Assembly (NCBI GenBank): GCA_037178675.1
Contig: JAYMGJ010000156.1
Location: forward strand, 35,530 to 99,529
Origin: Scleroderma bovista
Taxonomy: Eukaryota; Basidiomycota; Agaricomycetes; Boletales; Sclerodermataceae
Length of the DNA stretch: 64,000 nucleotides
Direction: 5' to 3'
The translations under genes and the position numbers were made by a program. This document shows, piece after piece, positions 63,433-64,000 of this stretch. Position 1 is the stretch's first letter, and every line of letters starts with the position of its first letter. The notes below the pieces were generated by a model. That model did not search any database. It saw nothing but the letters and a program-made list of their open reading frames with translations, and was not told the DNA's origin.

Positions 63433-64000
63433 ATGGTCGACGGAAGTCAGGTATTGCGCCTGCGACGCCCAGAAGCTCTCAAAGGGACAAAACCACTGCC
63501 AGAGAGACATACTGGCATTCTTCAAGATCAACTGCGCCGGTGATTGTTTTGTCGCATCCTTTCATGACTCTCCTCTCACTCAGATCAACAGCACAGCTCG
63601 GCGTCCATGGAACCCAGACTTCAGCACAGCAGTGCGCATACTACTGCTCATCCGCGTAGCCGGAGCAATGTACTCTAATATCCAAGATTGTGATGAAGGT
63701 GTGATGCGTGTACATTCATCCCTTTGGCCATAATCTGATCGTACCTGTCCAGTGTTCAATTTCTGGGAGCCCCTACATCTGCTAGAACATGGCTATGGAT
63801 TCCAGACATGGGAGGTCACCCCGACGTTTTCCATCCGTAGTTGGGCGTATATTCTACTTCATCTTCCTCTTGCCAGATTAGGCGCCGTCTTTACTTCCGG
63901 CAAGGTAGGCTTGCCGAACGCATATAAACTGAATTGAACCGGTTTGTCACAGAGACCCTCTTTCTTTGCAGTTCGGATCGGTCTTGCTGTCGTATCCACG
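63433..64000 (+). CDS. ALG9: Alpha-1,2-mannosyltransferase Alg9 (5' part, runs off window)
   Basis: This is an ER membrane enzyme that adds mannose to the lumenal dolichol-linked oligosaccharide for N-glycosylation. The start is MVDGSQVLRLRRPEALKG. After an intron ending CTCAG the sequence reads NSTARRPWNPDFSTAVRILL and AGAMYSNIQDCDE. The next exon gives VFNFWEPLHLLEHGYGFQTW, the conserved lumenal loop with acidic residues of the GT22 family, and TPTFSIRSWAYILLHLPLAR. The last visible exon is RPSFFAVRIGLAVVST. The first exon's donor is uncertain. The remainder lies beyond 64000. The retrotransposon sits in its upstream region. Confidence 0.88.

Overview
The window is nuclear DNA of a filamentous basidiomycete, most likely an Agaricomycete. 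Genes are packed tightly on both strands and are cut by many introns of about 50-60 bases with GT...AG ends. Short gaps separate convergent and divergent pairs. The gene content is fungal: class I myosin with its UCS chaperone, PMP3, a compact BRCA2 of the Brh2 type, Mdm1 and Oac1. The large Ty3/Gypsy polyprotein resembles elements typical of mushroom-forming fungi. No bacterial operons, CRISPR arrays or prophage signals were seen.

Layout. 0-3.5 kb: two poorly defined minus-strand gene models. 3.5-11.6 kb: an ARMT1/DUF89 phosphatase, an RNF115/126-type RING ligase, a frame-broken unknown gene, riboflavin synthase and a serine/proline-rich coiled-coil protein. 12-20.5 kb: class I myosin, PMP3, an EF-hand-like protein and the She4/UNC-45 myosin chaperone, so motor and chaperone are near neighbours. 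20.7-31.7 kb: TRM6, an MDM1-type PXA-RGS-PX protein, mitochondrial carrier OAC1 and a compact BRCA2/Brh2. 32-41.3 kb: a taxilin-like coiled coil interrupted by a SUMO-like domain, UAP1, a GH5 exo-beta-1,3-glucanase, mitochondrial processing peptidase alpha, tRNA-Cys and mitochondrial EF-Ts. 41.4-52.4 kb: NAF1, a damaged CASTOR-like ACT protein, a Sas4-like protein, a small unknown protein, palmitoyltransferase PFA4, an RSC4-like double-bromodomain protein and an F-box protein. 53.9-63.4 kb: a complete 9,453-bp Ty3/Gypsy LTR retrotransposon. 63.4-64 kb: the 5' part of ALG9.

The retrotransposon is young. Its two 236-bp LTRs differ at only two positions and it is flanked by the 5-bp duplication GCATC. 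Its coding region is a single frame of 2,921 codons interrupted by exactly three UGA codons, each at a module boundary (after N-terminal Gag, before protease, before reverse transcriptase). It also carries two unusual modules: a tandem WYW-containing region between the zinc knuckle and the protease, and a Cys/Arg-rich extension of about 480 residues after the integrase. It landed 72 bp upstream of the ALG9 start codon.

Most other genes are housekeeping functions: nucleic acid maintenance (BRH2, NAF1, RSC4, TRM6), mitochondrial import, translation and transport (MAS2, TSF1, OAC1), cell wall and glycosylation (UAP1, EXG, ALG9), and membrane traffic or actin (myosin I, She4, PFA4, MDM1). Exon boundaries were inferred by eye from splice signals and family continuity, so internal junctions are approximate. 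Three genes show apparent single-base frame slips, which could be assembly errors or real decay.
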